64,000 nt of DNA from Ursus arctos (Eukaryota > Chordata > Mammalia > Carnivora > Ursidae). Below the pieces are notes generated by a model. That model was not told the origin of the DNA and searched no databases. It saw only the letters and a program-made list of their open reading frames with translations. Positions 23,289 through 34,936 of the stretch are shown here, piece by piece (position 1 is the stretch's first letter; each line of letters starts with the position of its first letter). The DNA lies in the NCBI RefSeq assembly GCF_023065955.2, contig NC_079873.1, positions 8,198,566-8,262,565 of the forward strand, written 5' to 3'. Position numbers and translations under genes: made by a program.

Positions 23289-23707
23289 ATACCTACCATT
23301 TACATCAACATCGATGGAACTGGAGGGTATTATGCTAAGTAAAATAAGTCAATCAGAGAAAGACAATTATCATATGGTTTTACCCATATGTGGAATATAA
23401 GAAATAGTGCAAAGAATCATAAATCATAAAGGAAGGGAAGGGAGGGAAAATTAAATGAGAAGAAATCAGAGATGGAGACAAACCATGAGAGACTCTTAAC
23501 TCTGGGAAACAAACTGAGGGTTCTGGGAAGGGGAGATGGGGAAGGGAATGGGGTAACTGGGTGATGGGCATTAGAGAGGGCACATGATGTGAGGAGCCCT
23601 GGGTGTTATAGGCAACTGCTGAATTATTGAACACTACATCTGAAACTAACAATGTACTATATGTTGGCTAATTGAATTTAAATTTAAATTTAAAAAAAGA
23701 AAGAAAA

Positions 23708-23807
23708 TGTTATAACCAGGAAGAAGGAACTGTTACTACCAAGTAGTATGAGATAGGGATATAGTTTTTCTCACAACAAAATGGAAATCTAAAAAAAAAA
23801 AAAAAAG
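23708..23807 (+). other. Non-L1 segment with its own A-tail (possible 3' transduction)
   Basis: About 83 bp that is neither L1 3' UTR nor Tigger1 follows the L1's own A-rich end, and then A16 at 23791-23806, before Tigger1 resumes near 23811 (gaaatacact). This layout is expected when L1 transcription reads past its own polyadenylation site. No AATAAA was seen in the segment. Confidence 0.5.
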
Positions 23808-24940
23808 AAAGAAATACACTTCATAGGAAATAGTGATTTTTCTGATGGATTTGGGCAAACTCAATTGACAACCTTCTGGAAAGAATTCACCATTCTAGAT
23901 GCCATTAAGAACACTCATGATTCATGGGAAGAGGACAAAACACCAGCATTAATGGGAGTTTGGAGGAGGTTGATTTCAACCCTCAGGGATAACTTTGAAA
24001 GGTTCAAGACCTCAGTGGAGTTAGTGCCTGCAGATGTGGTAGAAACAGCAAGACAATTAGAATGAGAAGTGGAGCCTGAATATGGGACTGAATTGCTGCA
24101 ATCTTATGATAAAACTTGAACAGATGAGGAGTTGCTTCTTATGGATGCGCAAAGAAAGTGGTCTCTTAAGACAGAATCTTCTCCTGGTGAAGATGCTGTG
24201 AAGGTTGTTGAAATAACAAGCAAGGATTTAGAAAATGACATAAACTTAGTTGATAAAGCAACAGCAGGGTTTGAGAGGACTGACTCCAATTTTTAAAGAA
24301 GTTCTACTGTGAGTAAAATGTTATCAAACAGCATTGCATGGTACAGAGAAATCATTTGTGAAAGGAAGAGTCAGTATTTGCTGCAAACTTCATTGTTTTC
24401 TTATTTTAAGATATTGCCACAGCCACCCCAACCTTCAACAACCACTGCCCTGATCAGTCGGCAGCCCTCAACATTGACGCAAGACCCTCCACCAGCAAAA
24501 AGATTATGACTGGCCAAAAGCTCAGATGATGGTTAACACTTTTTAGCAATAAAGTATTTTTAATTAAGGTATGTACATTTTTTTAGACATAATGCTACTG
24601 TACATTTAACAGACTACAGTATAGTGTAAACATAACTTATATATGCACCGGGAAACCAAAGAATCATTTGACTCACTTGATTACAACATTCACTTTATTG
24701 TGGTGGTCTGGAACTGAACTCACAATATCTCCAAGACATGCCTGTGCCAAGGGAGGAGAGAGAAATAACACTTCAAACTCAGTTAAAAAAAAAAAATCAA
24801 ACATTTTTTGCAAACCTTTCTTCTATGACTTCTAGATAAGAAAGAGTTTTAAGTTCATGCTGTATAGTGTCCCCTCTGCTCTAAATATGTAGTTATGATC
24901 AATGAAATATAAAAGGAAAACACCAAACAATAACAACAAA

Positions 24941-25158
24941 GGGGTGCCTGGGTGACTCAGTCGGTTAAGTGTCTGACTCTTGATTTCAGCTCAGGTCATG
25001 ATCTCAGGGTCATGAGATCAAGCCCCGAGTTGGGTTCCACCGTCAGTGGAGAGTCTGCTTGAGAGTCTTTCCCTCTCCCTCTGCCCCTCCCCCAGCTCGC
25101 ATGCACTCGCTCTCTTTCTTTCTCTCTAAAATAAATAAATAAATCGTTTTTTAAAAGG
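24941..25158 (+). mobile_element. SINEC
   Basis: Head ggggtgcctgggtgactcag through AAATAAATAAAT and a short A-tail. The flanks taacaacaaa (24931-24940) and taacagcaaa (25159-25168) look like a slightly decayed TSD. Confidence 0.92.
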
Positions 25159-25429
25159 TAACAGCAAAATACAAACGAAGATATATATCCTCACCAGTAA
25201 TGGTGAATGTGAAGTCAGAATCTGCTGGGTGCTGGGCCCTTAAACAGGCAGCAAGAGGTGGGAATTTCTTTCCAGTGGGGGATTAAAAGTCCTCTACTTA
25301 ATATGAAGGAGTGAACCCAGGCTCTAGGCTTAAAGCTGGACAGGATTTAGAACCACCTGCTTATTAAAGGAAGTTAAAATAAACTATTACCAACTGATTC
25401 CCGGATTCAGAGATTATATCATTGGTTAT

Positions 25430-25645
25430 GAAGGAGGAGGACATGACTTTGTTCCCCGAGGAACATTTGGCAATGTCTGGAGACACTTTGGATTGTCACA
25501 ACTGGAGAGAAAGATGTGCTACTAGTACATAACGAGTAGAGGCCAAGGATGTCCCTAAATATCCTACAGTGCACAATACCATCCCTCACAACAAAGAACC
25601 ATCTAGTCCAAAATATCAAGAGTTTTCCTATCAAGAAATCCTGGG
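25430..25645 (+). mobile_element. MER20-like (hAT-Charlie MITE), decayed
   Basis: 'gaggaacatttggcaatgtc', 'attgtcacaactggagag' and 'cctacagtgcacaataccat' follow the MER20 order. The 5' terminus is not clear. Confidence 0.75.
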
Positions 25646-25863
25646 TTACATGAAGCTAAAGACCTACGAAAGCAGGAGGCATCAATACAGCCTGTCTAGA
25701 CCAAAATCTTAACCAGGCTGCTACTGGCTTGCAGACTGGCTCTGCATTATTTCTCATTTCACTATAGGACAGGAGCTCCAAAATACCATACAGGATGTGG
25801 TTCTGTCCTAGGGACCCATGTAGAAGTCAACTGAAAGACTGAAGACACAAAGAGTTGCCCATT

Positions 25864-25883
25864 AAAGAGAGAGAGAGAGAGAG
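25864..25883 (+). repeat. Short (GA)n microsatellite
   Basis: About ten GA units within otherwise unremarkable, A-rich DNA between the MER20 and the ancient L1. Confidence 0.85.
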
Positions 25884-26589
25884 AAAGACAGAGTAAAGAG
25901 AATGAAAACGCAAAAACAAATGAGCAAGAGAGAGCTTGAAAAACACAAACAAAAAATTTCACTCAAAATTAGCCTATGAACCCAAATCACAAAACCTGTG
26001 AAGAAATACAACACTGAAAAAGACAGCCAATGATATAAATATTCATAAGTGAGTTCACTCTAGTGAAAATAATTTTATAAAATAGCTTGACAAAAACTTC
26101 AAAAGAAGTATGTTTAAAATGTTCAGGAACACAAAAGATATGATCACATCTACAAAAATAGAAGAAATTATGACACAAAATCGGGAAGGGAAGAAAGGAC
26201 AGGAAAATGAAAAAAAGAAATAAATTGAAAATTAGAAAAAAAAAATATCAGTTTTAAATTTAAATTTCGAAGGATAGGATAATCTTTAGGCCTGAAAAAG
26301 CTGAAGAGTGAATTAGTAAATTAGATTTTGGTACCAAGAAATTTACCCAGAAGCCAGCAAAAAGAGAGAAAGAAATTCAAAATTATTAAAGAGCATTTAA
26401 GAATCAGGGGGATGGCTTGAGAATCTCCAACTTTAGAAACTTATTAGAGATTTAGAACCTCTTAATAGAGATTTCAAAAACTAGAAGTCTGGAACAACTG
26501 AAGAAAAGTATTTGTACATAAATATACAATAGTTCTTTTTCCATCATCAAAGAAAAATGAAAATCCTCAGTTGAAAGTGTGCTATTCAT

Positions 26590-27110
26590 ACTCAGCAGCA
26601 TGAATACGAATAAATCTCACACCTAGACATATTTTAGTAAAACTGAAAAATATCAGTATTAAAAGTCAAGCAGAGACAACTGGTAGCTTAATCTAATAAA
26701 AGTGACTATCAGACTCACGGCCGATTTCTGATCAGCAACAAAAGTTGATAAAAGAACCTGGAGCAAGACCTTTGCAATGATGATGAAAAGTTACTGTCTA
26801 TACAGAATTTTATTCCTGGATACTATCATGCGACATTGAGGACAAAATAATGATACCATAAAACAGTAAGAATGTTTAGCACTCACAGACACTCACTAGA
26901 AGAACTATTCAAGGATTTATTTGAGCATTCTGAAATGTGAACTTGGAGGAAAGGCATGGGACAAAAGAAATGAAGCATTTGGGTTTCTTGTAAATGAAAA
27001 ACAAAGTGACATTGGGGCAACAGTTAAGCTGTACCCCTTGCAAAAATGCTAAATGCCCTTGACTTCAGTAATATTAACAGTTTACCTCATATGCCTACTT
27101 TTGTATATTG
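26590..27110 (+). mobile_element. Ancient L1 (or HAL1) ORF1-region remnant
   Basis: 'aaatctcacacctagacata', 'ctgatcagcaacaaaagttg', 'acagaattttattcctgg' and 'actagaagaactattcaagg' correspond in order to old L1 ORF1 3' sequence. No open frame survives. The left edge may extend toward 26200. Confidence 0.65.
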
Positions 27111-27114
27111 CTTT

Positions 27115-27216
27115 TTTAAGATTATTTATTTATTTATTTGAGAGTGTGTGTGCATCTGTGGGTGGGAGGGGCAGAAGGAGAGGGGCAAGCTCACTCCCCG
27201 CTAAGCAGGGAGCCCT
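27115..27216 (-). mobile_element. SINEC fragment, minus strand
   Basis: Reversed tail and CT-rich body (aagattatttatttatttatttgag ... ctaagcagggagccc) with the tRNA-like head missing, so this is a 5'-truncated copy. It lies within the decayed L1. Confidence 0.8.
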
Positions 27217-28029
27217 ATGATGATGACGACGTGCTTTTAATTTCACTAAAGGAGAAAATTCTATTTTCAAGTACAGAGACAAAAGAAAGATCGGCAAGAA
27301 CAAGCATATAGAAATTTTAAATGACCGGAATAAATCAATTATAGACAGAAACAATGTACCAAAGAAACAAACAAACAAACAAACAAAAACTCTTCAAAGA
27401 AATTGTTACCAAACATTAGGGGAAAGGTAAAGAGAATAAAACCACCAAAAAAAAAAAAAAAAAAAAAAAGAATGGGGAGAACTGTTGTATCCCGGACAAA
27501 ACTGAGATCGCTTTAACTACTTTATCTACGAAACAAGGAATGGAGAGAAATCAATATCCTGCATCCTTGACCAAAGGTGCTATTAATCTAAAAGATCATT
27601 TTAAGGTATCTTGTCACTCAATTACTTAGCAAAAATTATGCAGCAGTCACAACTATAAAATCTTAGCCTTGAAATATATATATGTATTAATGTTTTAGCT
27701 GGTCCCAGAAAATATTTTGCATTTTCTCCATGTATCTATGCTAAGTTTTTCAAACTAGATATTCAACAAAGAGAGTGGAACCAAAACATAGCATTTATCA
27801 ACAGTCCAGGTAAAATCTTATTATTTATAAGCCAGAGAAATACGTTCTATGTTACTTTTAACATTTGTTGATAAAATTGCAAAGGAGACATTGAACCATG
27901 AACTATACAATTTCTACTAATTCCTGAAATTGTGTACTAATTGTATGCCAAATATTTCAACAATGCCTGGTGTATGATATATCCTCAATACACTTTCATG
28001 AATAAATAAAAGAAAATTATGTGAAAAAA
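27217..28029. other. AT-rich stretch, origin unclear
   Basis: May be very old L1 sequence between the ORF1- and ORF2-like parts, but I could not match it. Contains (CAAA)n at 27364-27390 and an A-run at about 27449-27469. Confidence 0.4.
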
Positions 28030-29760
28030 AAACAGAATATAAGAGAAAAGCAGAAATTGATGAGATAGAAAACACGATATAATAAAAGATATGTAAAACC
28101 AAAAGCTACTTTTTTACTAAAAAACAAGTTAATAAAATGGAAAACCTTAAGATATACCTAGAGAAAATATACATGTACACAATATTAATAATGTAAAAAA
28201 TACAAATACAGCAAAGATTTTAAGTCATAAAAAATATCAACATAATAAATTTTAAAACTTGGATAAAACGAATAATTTCAAAGCAACATGTAAATTATGA
28301 AAATTGGTAATGAAGAAACTGAAAACCAGAACAAATAAATAACCATTAAAGAAATCTAATTGGTAACTAGAAGTAAGCCCTTGAAAATGACAACCAGGCC
28401 TAGATGGTTTTACAGTTTGTTCAAACAATTTCAAAAAATGTAAAAAAAAAAAAAAATCACCCAATTCTCTGAATGAAGCTAGAATGCTCCTCATACCAAT
28501 TTGATAAGGACTATATAAAAAACTAAAATTGGAGACCTACCAGCCTATATGAAAATATAGAACATATTTTTATAATCTACTGTGTATATCGATAAAGGAC
28601 GGTTCAAGTTTTTTTAAAAATCTAAAAATTTAATATATCACATTAATATATATTAAGGATGAAAAACCATATCTGCATCTCCTTGCATTCAGGGAAAAAA
28701 ATTTCCTAAAATTCATCACTTACTCAGTATTTTAAAAACTCTTAGCAAATAAGAATTTTATTTTTTTAAATTTTTTATTATGTTATGTTAGTCACCATAC
28801 AGTATATCCTTAGTTTTTGATGTAGTGTTCCATGATTCATTGTTTGCGTATAACACCCAGTGCTCCATGCAATATGTGCCCTCCTTAATACCCATCACTG
28901 GCCTATCCCAATCCCCTAACCCCTTCCCCTCTGAAGCCCTCAGTTTGTTTCCCAGAGCCCATAGTCTAATTTTAAAGGACCCTCTTAACTTGATAAGCAT
29001 TTAAAAAAAAACCCTAAGACAATATATCAGATCACCACTTTTACGCCAACATTTTTTGAAGGCCATAATCAATGTAAACAAAACAAAGCAAAAATAAAAG
29101 AGTTAAGAGTTATAAAAATTAGAAAGGAAGATATTAAACAGCCCATACTAGTGAAGATATGATGATCTCCCACAGGAAATTTGAAGCATGTACAGAAAAC
29201 TATTAGAACAAATAAGAGTAAATCTAGCAAGGTTGCCGAATCAAGATCCACACACAAAAATTAAGAGCCTTACCATATACCAGTAATAACCAGTTAGGAA
29301 GAAAATACATCACACAAAATATCAGTGACAACCATAAGATCCCTGGAAATACACGTAACACAATTAGTAAAAGTTGAGAAAATTGTAAAATATCACTAAT
29401 AACATAAAATGTTACTTCAGTAAATGGAGATATATACCATTTCATGATAGAAAGACTCAATATCATGCATATGTCAATTTTCCTAAATTAATATATAAAT
29501 TCAAAGCAATTCCAGCCAAAATTGCAACATGATTGCTCAGGGACTTACTAAGCTCATCATAAAATTTCCGTGAAAGGAAGGTCCAAGAACAGCCAAGAAA
29601 ATTTTGAAGAATACCCTGTTCATCAATAGGAAAAGGGAGGAATGAATTGATATTACACTCATAAAATAGAATACTATATACCAGATAACATGAATAATCA
29701 AAATTATGATGAGCAAAGAAAACATGTTACAGAATGATACCTATAAAATAATGAGAATTG
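28030..29760 (+). mobile_element. Ancient L1 ORF2 remnant, heavily decayed
   Basis: Successive phrases match ORF2 order: 'accaaaagctac', 'aggcctagatggttttacag', 'gaatgaagctagaatgctcc', 'tatatcacattaatata', 'tctagcaaggttgcc' and 'gaaagactcaatatcatgc'. Interrupted at 28755-28975 by a younger L1 3' end. Stops in every frame. Confidence 0.7.
28755..28975 (-). mobile_element. Younger L1 3' UTR fragment, minus strand
   Basis: Nearly the same sequence as the 3' end of the full-length L1 at 45590-45780 ('attatgttatgttagtcacc', 'tataacacccagtgctccatg', 'aagccctcagtttgtttccc'). It is severely 5' truncated and sits inside the ancient L1. Confidence 0.88.
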
Positions 29761-29884
29761 TTAAAAACATGCAAAATGCTGAATTTAGCCATTAAGTATA
29801 CTGGTCACAATAAATTGCCTTTATTGTCATGTTTCTCCCCCTCTGAATGAATAAGAAGAACACAGTGGTAGCGACCATGTCATG

Positions 29885-30120
29885 AGGTCAAAGTGATGCA
29901 AACACAAACCTGGCTTCATCAAGTGTTGCCTCTACCCTTACTGGCTTTGTGACTTTGAGTTATCTTACCTAATTTCTGGGCCTCCGTTTCCTATCTGTGA
30001 GATGGACAGAATCTACATAAGATTCATGGGAGGACAAATCAGGATACTGACCAAATTCACAAAGTACCTGGTCTTGTAAGTAATAATCCCTCATTAAGTG
30101 ATGATTGTTATTGTAGAAAC
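29885..30120 (+). repeat. MIR fragment
   Basis: MIR-like order: 'tggctttgtgactttgag', 'ggcctccgtttcctatctgtgagatgg', then decayed 3' sequence. Confidence 0.6.
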
Positions 30121-30890
30121 CACTTTCCCTATGCAGTGCAGACTGGCATTTGCAACCTCTGAGCCTTTGGATTGCATGGACCATTCTGAACAAAACCACC
30201 GTTTCCACAAAATTCAAATTCTAACGGTTATTTTCCCAGTCAACTCTTTGTCTTTTGTTTCTATTTTTAGATCCATAGGTAAACTTCCATTAACGATGTA
30301 GTATAAAAATGTACCGAATGTCACTGTAAATTTGAGGGGGGAACAAAGCAAAATGAAGATGAGCCATTTTCTGTGCAATAAATCACTTTGCTATCCAATT
30401 GTTTATTAAGCCACAACTTTGAAAAGGACTGGCTTGTGTAATATTTGAGATTTTAGAGGAAAACAAAATGTACTAGGTGGATTCGAGTGTCACCTAAAAT
30501 GTTTGACATGAGGAAAATATTTATGATTTTGCTGTCATGGCTAAGCTTCTGAAATAGAAATCACAAAATGATTTCACAGACAATTATTTGAAAGCTACAG
30601 AGAAAATTATATTAGTGTTACATTGAAAAAGCAACTGTCCCCAACATCATCTTCTGATTCAGTAAAGATACAAATGAATCTGCAAAAAGAAAATTGCATT
30701 ATTATCTACTGTTGAGAACTTAGCGGATTTCTTATTGAAAGCCTTACAAATCTCTTTTTACAAAAGCTTCCTTTTAAAATAGCTGTATTCTTTGTATATT
30801 TCACATCTGTACACACAGCAACAAGACTATGTTCCCTTGTGTGGTACTGTACAGCAAACTGATTATCAGAGCATAAAGAAATTCTACCAT
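30121..30890. other. Apparently single-copy stretch
   Basis: No gene or repeat recognised on either strand. Confidence 0.45.
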
Positions 30891-30891
30891 A

Positions 30892-30904
30892 CACACACAC
30901 ACAG

Positions 30905-30932
<28 letters not shown>
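30892..30932 (+). repeat. (CA)n microsatellite
   Basis: CA dinucleotide run with one interruption (cacagaca). The flanking phrase agaaattcta occurs on both sides (30878 and 30933), suggesting a small duplication around the repeat. Confidence 0.92.
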
Positions 30933-30937
<5 letters not shown>

Positions 30938-30944
30938 TTCTAAC

Positions 30945-32430
30945 CATACACAATTTTAGGTAGCACTTGTTAACTGGAAAAATGATAACCACTTCCTCCA
31001 AAGCTCCCTTGAAAATGCCACTAAAACCTGCTATATCAAAACAAGCAGGCAATGAGCAGATCAGCTCTTCTTCCCTAACATGGATCCCTTTCCACAAAAT
31101 GGATATGAGGATAGTTTGGCGAAACTAGAATTGTTCTCTCCCTGTTTGAATATTCCAGATGTATATGAATATTTCCTGTTTTGCTATCAGCAGAAAATAA
31201 TTCTGTGGACTAACTATCCCATAGCTCCCAAATGTGGCTAATCTGGGTCATGTGCCCACAGTGAGTGTTTATGATTGTCAGGTGATCATCTCAAATGCTT
31301 CAGATACCACAGTGTGTGTGTATGCGCATTCGCACGTGTGTGCACACACGAGTTGGAGAGCGGGTCTTGCAAGTCTTATGTCTTTATACATCTATACAAA
31401 ATTACTTAGTTCATCCCAAAAGAGAGCTAGGAAAGGTGAGGACTTGCCTACTTTCCTTCACCTCCATCCACCTCCTTCGAATGCCATTACCTGTAGTGAT
31501 CTCAGCATCAGTGCAGCCCATAACCTCATACTTCTCCGTGTTCTCAGGCCCTGAGAACTTTGCATTTATTCCCATTCACGAGGATGGTCACCTCACCTTG
31601 GATATGTGTCATCATTTGGAAGTGCTTCACCTAGAAACAGGCTCCAACTACAAACCCCTACTCTTCCATTTAATGTATATCCTTAATCTTTCTAAACCTG
31701 CTCTTTCTTGTCATTTTTAACTCATTCATTCTATAAATATTTATTATGTATGCCAAGCAGTGCACTTGGAGCTGGAGCACAATAATGAACAAGACCAACA
31801 TGGTCCCTGATCTAATAAAGCAATTACGAATATGAATATTATATATATCCTCATTAAGACATTGAATTCTGAAAGAACTTGGCCACAAGTCACTCCTAGC
31901 TCCCAAAGGCAGCATTCCATTATTAAAGCACATACTCCCACAAACTGGAAGACAAAGTCATTCTTTCTGTGCCCAGGAATAAGCTGTTCCCCAAGGCACC
32001 GAGTGGCAGCAGGAAGGCTGGGCTGAGGTTCCCCTTCACACACTCTTAAGAGTTCCCTGCCAAATCTGACCTCATGTTTCAACCACAAACACACAGCTAA
32101 TAATAGCTTCTGCTCTTAACTCACAAAATACAATTCTTAAAGGCAATTTTTGAGAACCAGCCAAACGTCTGAAAGGAAAATTTACAGAGCCTAACCAGCA
32201 ACTACTACCAAAACAAAACTTCTCCGAGGAGCCACACGGCACTTACAAGTGTCACCAGCAAAGTCCTTTGAAAAGAATCTGAGGCTCCCCCAAACAGTAT
32301 GCAAGTCTATTCACCCTAGAGTTCAAGTCTATTAGTTACCCCCTGCTAGCTTCTGTTCTCTCAAAACAAGCAACAGATAAAAATCTTTTCAGATAGGATC
32401 AAGAAAAATATATAACCAAATGTTTTATTT
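30945..32430. other. Apparently single-copy stretch
   Basis: Around 31725-31825, 'ataaatatttattatgtatgcc...gcacttggagctggagcac' resembles a common old repeat tail (L2-like). The rest is unrecognised. The 141-codon frame at 31295-31720 shows no known domain. Confidence 0.45.
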
Positions 32431-32446
32431 ATGTATAAATAAACAG

Positions 32447-32506
32447 ATTTATATATATATACATATATATATATGTATATATATATACACACACACATAT
32501 ACATAA
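32447..32506. repeat. AT-rich microsatellite with palindromic core
   Basis: TA repeats around ACATATATATATATGT, which is its own reverse complement, followed by (CA)n. It could extrude as a cruciform. Confidence 0.88.
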
Positions 32507-32859
32507 AGAGATATATGGAGAGAGAATCGTTAGCAACATTTGGCATGTGTTTGGTAGCTTGGAGAAAAATAAAGTGTTACACTTAGTTAAAAATAAAGCT
32601 GATGGCCACTATATTTTTCATCCTTCAATTAAAAAATACAAATCATAAGATCTTCATTTCACTATTCAGACTATTTGTAAAAGCAAAATATCCAAGCAAT
32701 CCAATTCAAGTGACTTCTGAACAGGCCGACTGTGAACCAACCATGCAGACATCGAACTCCCCATGTAATGGGGATGCCTGGGCCCTGGAGATCTGTGGGC
32801 AAATAAAATTCATCCTCCCTGTGGCTCTGGTAGGTAAAAAGGGCCTGTGATGTCTCTGA

Positions 32860-32965
32860 GGGTTTATAATTGTGTGCCTAATGGCTGGCACAGTTAGCCT
32901 GATGATGAGCATGGAGCAGGTGCTCAATAAATATCTGATGTTTGAATTAATGGTGAATGAGAGAG
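32860..32965 (+). repeat. L2-like 3' tail
   Basis: 'gcacagttagcctgatgatgagcatggagcaggtgctcaataaatat', followed by the TGAATG-type tail typical of L2 3' ends. Confidence 0.6.
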
Positions 32966-33010
32966 AGGATGGATGAATGGATGGATGGGTGGATGGACAG
33001 GTGAATGAAT
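32966..33010 (+). repeat. (GGAT)n/(TGAA)n microsatellite
   Basis: Tetranucleotide units (ggatggatgaatggatggat), probably grown out of the adjoining L2 tail. Confidence 0.88.
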
Positions 33011-33149
33011 GCATAGATTTTGTTCCCTATTTGGACAAGTGGAGGAGGAATTAGGGATAGAGAAGAGTCAGTAAGTTAGGGAAAGACCCATATTAGTGAC
33101 ACTCTCCCTTTAGCAATAAGAGAAAATACTCCAAGCAAAGCTTTGAAGT

Positions 33150-33330
33150 TAGGTGAATTCAGGTGTAGATCTGCCGTGACCTTGGATCAGCTATGCAATG
33201 TTAAGCAAGTAATGCCACCTTTGGGGGCCCATTTCCTTATCACTAAAGTCGAAAAGTGAAATGTACTTGGGTTATTGAGAGGATAAAATGAAATAACAGT
33301 GAAAAAGCCCACGGGACTGCCTGACACTGT
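33150..33330 (+). repeat. MIR fragment
   Basis: 'aggtgtagatctgccgtgacc', 'tgttaagcaagtaatgcc' and 'ggcccatttccttatc', followed by 'gagaggataaaatgaaataac', match the MIR order. Confidence 0.6.
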
Positions 33331-33678
33331 GTTTTTAAAATGCTGGAAAGAGCTATATTGAAGAGAGTTGATCATCACCGTTGGGCTAAAGGACATATCA
33401 GTCACGTACAGGGAACACTGATAGCACTTCAGATAATTCAGGCCCCTGGAAATCTACGATCGATCGCTTCAAATATGCAGAGATCTTGCACTATGTCTGT
33501 GCTGTTGCATGATGTCTCTAAGTAAAATGCTCATCAACATAAACTGTAGCTCTCTTCCCTAAAAAGCTAAAATGAGCTTTACTTTCATCATCACAGGATT
33601 CCCCAAATTTTGTGTGTTCCAGTATTGTTTTGTAAGATCACAAAGTGTGGGCAAAGGGAGAGACACAAAAGTCTAGAG

Positions 33679-33966
33679 CAGGGATCAACAAACAGTTTCT
33701 ATAAAGGACCAAATAGTAACTATTTTAGGCTTTGAGGATCATACAGTCTCTGTCACAACTACTCAGCTCTGGCATTATAGCACAAAAGCAGCCAGAGACA
33801 ATACATAAATAAATGGGTGTGTCTGTGTTCCAATAAAACTTTACTTATGGACACTGAAATTCGATTTTCATGTAATTTTCATGTGCCACAAAATGTTCTT
33901 CTGGGCCGTAAAGTGAAATGTGCAAAAGGCTGAATTTGGCCCACGGACCATAGTTTACTGACTTTT
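33679..33966 (+). mobile_element. hAT-Charlie-type non-autonomous DNA transposon
   Basis: Left end cagggatcaacaaac and right end 'ggaccatagtttactgac' are inverted partners of the CAGGGGTCAGCAAAC-type terminus. Internal 'aggctttgaggatcatacag' and 'tgttccaataaaactttact' are typical. The family name is not certain. Non-coding. Confidence 0.75.
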
Positions 33967-34255
33967 GGTCGTACTACAGCAAGCCATTACTTTAATATTT
34001 GACTGGAGTCCTTTAATGAATCAGGAGTATTCGTTTTAAATATGATGTTGATAATCTCCTGATGATTCCATGTTAAAAATAAAAAATTCTTTAAATTTCA
34101 TATTTTACCTACACATGAAGCACTGCTATCAAACTACTCTTGTCAGTGAAGTTTGGTAATACTTAAAACAGGCAGACATCTGCCGCTGTACACAGATTAG
34201 CTAACATCTCTGCTTCCTAGCAAAGTTAAGAAAAGTTAAGAAAATAAAAGTAAGA

Positions 34256-34440
34256 GGGGTGCTTGAGTGGCTCAGTCAGTTAAGTGTCTGCCTTTGGCCC
34301 TGGTTCATGATCCCAAGGTCCTGGGATCGAGCCCCGCATTGGGCTCCTGGCTGTGGGGAGCCTGCTTCTCCCTCTCCTGCTCTCCCTGCTTGCGTGCACA
34401 TGCTCACTCTCTCTCTAATAATAAAATCTTTTTTAAAAAA
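34256..34440 (+). mobile_element. SINEC
   Basis: Head 'ggggtgcttgagtggctcag', B-box-like 'gggatcgagcccc' and tail 'ataataaaatctttttt' followed by an A-rich run. The TSD is not clear in the A-rich flanks. Confidence 0.9.
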
Positions 34441-34922
34441 GAAAAGAAAAAACAATTTTCTTCTGGTTTCTGCTTAATCAATTGTTGAAGTGTGTTTTAG
34501 GGTGATGACAATTGGAAAGGCATATTTCATTTCCTAATATAATAAATGACACATAACGATTTCCTATCCTGCTGTTAGAAAGCTTTTGGGACTACGATTT
34601 CTGTGACTTATTAAAACCTGCCTTTAGAGACAGAACTGAAATGCCCCAACCATAGCTTAACTACTACCATTTGCAAAGCTCCAATTTGATTTGAACATGA
34701 ACCTTTTAAGTTAGAGACTTGGAATTATTTGTCTTCTTTATTTTCCCTTAGAAAATTGTATTTTTAATTGACCTCAATCTAACTCCCACAGATTCAGCAT
34801 AAATGATCACAGTGTAAAGAACTTAATATAATTTCTCGTTGGTACTTCTGTTTGGTACATTAAGACTCAGCAGGAACAGCTCAACCAACAAATTAAAAAC
34901 TCTTCCAGTTTTCACAAATACA
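34441..34922. other. Apparently single-copy stretch
   Basis: No coding or repeat signal recognised. Confidence 0.45.
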
Positions 34923-34936
34923 TGGGAGCAGTATTT

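Larger units (their letters stand above)
22497..23707 (+). mobile_element. 5'-truncated L1 (ORF2 C-terminus and 3' UTR) in Tigger1
   Basis: Starts inside the ORF2 3' third (aaaagcttctgcacagcaaa), includes the zinc-knuckle-like region and the 'ctactgggtatttacccc' block, and ends in the carnivore L1 3' UTR ('gatgggcattagagagggcac', 'ctacatctgaaactaac', then AAATTTAAATTT and A-rich). It splits the Tigger1 core. Frames at 22665-22850 and 22944-23288 are ORF2 remnants with stops. A second A-tail follows beyond 23707; see the next entry. Confidence 0.92.
21257..24534 (+). pseudogene. Tigger1 transposase pseudogene
   Basis: Relic of a pogo-like DDE transposase that once cut and pasted the element. 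The start MASKCSSERK is at 21257. A CENP-B-like helix-turn-helix region (21705-22016, with [14 protein letters not shown]) and the catalytic core (22222-22500, with FIDNVPGHP and LQPMDQGVI) survive in separate frames. C-terminal pieces lie at 23865-24065 and 24309-24509. It is broken by frameshifts, stop codons (including one at 24507 before the usual end), the SINE and the L1. Not functional. Confidence 0.9.
20858..24744 (+). mobile_element. Tigger1 (pogo/TcMar) DNA transposon, nearly complete, dead
   Basis: Begins with the Tigger terminal repeat (ggcatacttcattttactgc) and ends with its inverted partner (ccaagacatgcctg). About 2.4 kb of element is present once two later insertions (SINE at 21438-21648, L1 at 22497-23807) are set aside. 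Internal order and wording match Tigger1 closely, including the poly-T stretch near 20894 and the 3' 'gcaataaagtatttttaa'. TA target duplication is expected for the family; the flanks are too decayed to confirm it. Confidence 0.93.

Noticed and set aside
31295..31720. 141-codon open frame
   Set aside because: Overlaps another frame, no recognisable domain, composition like non-coding sequence.
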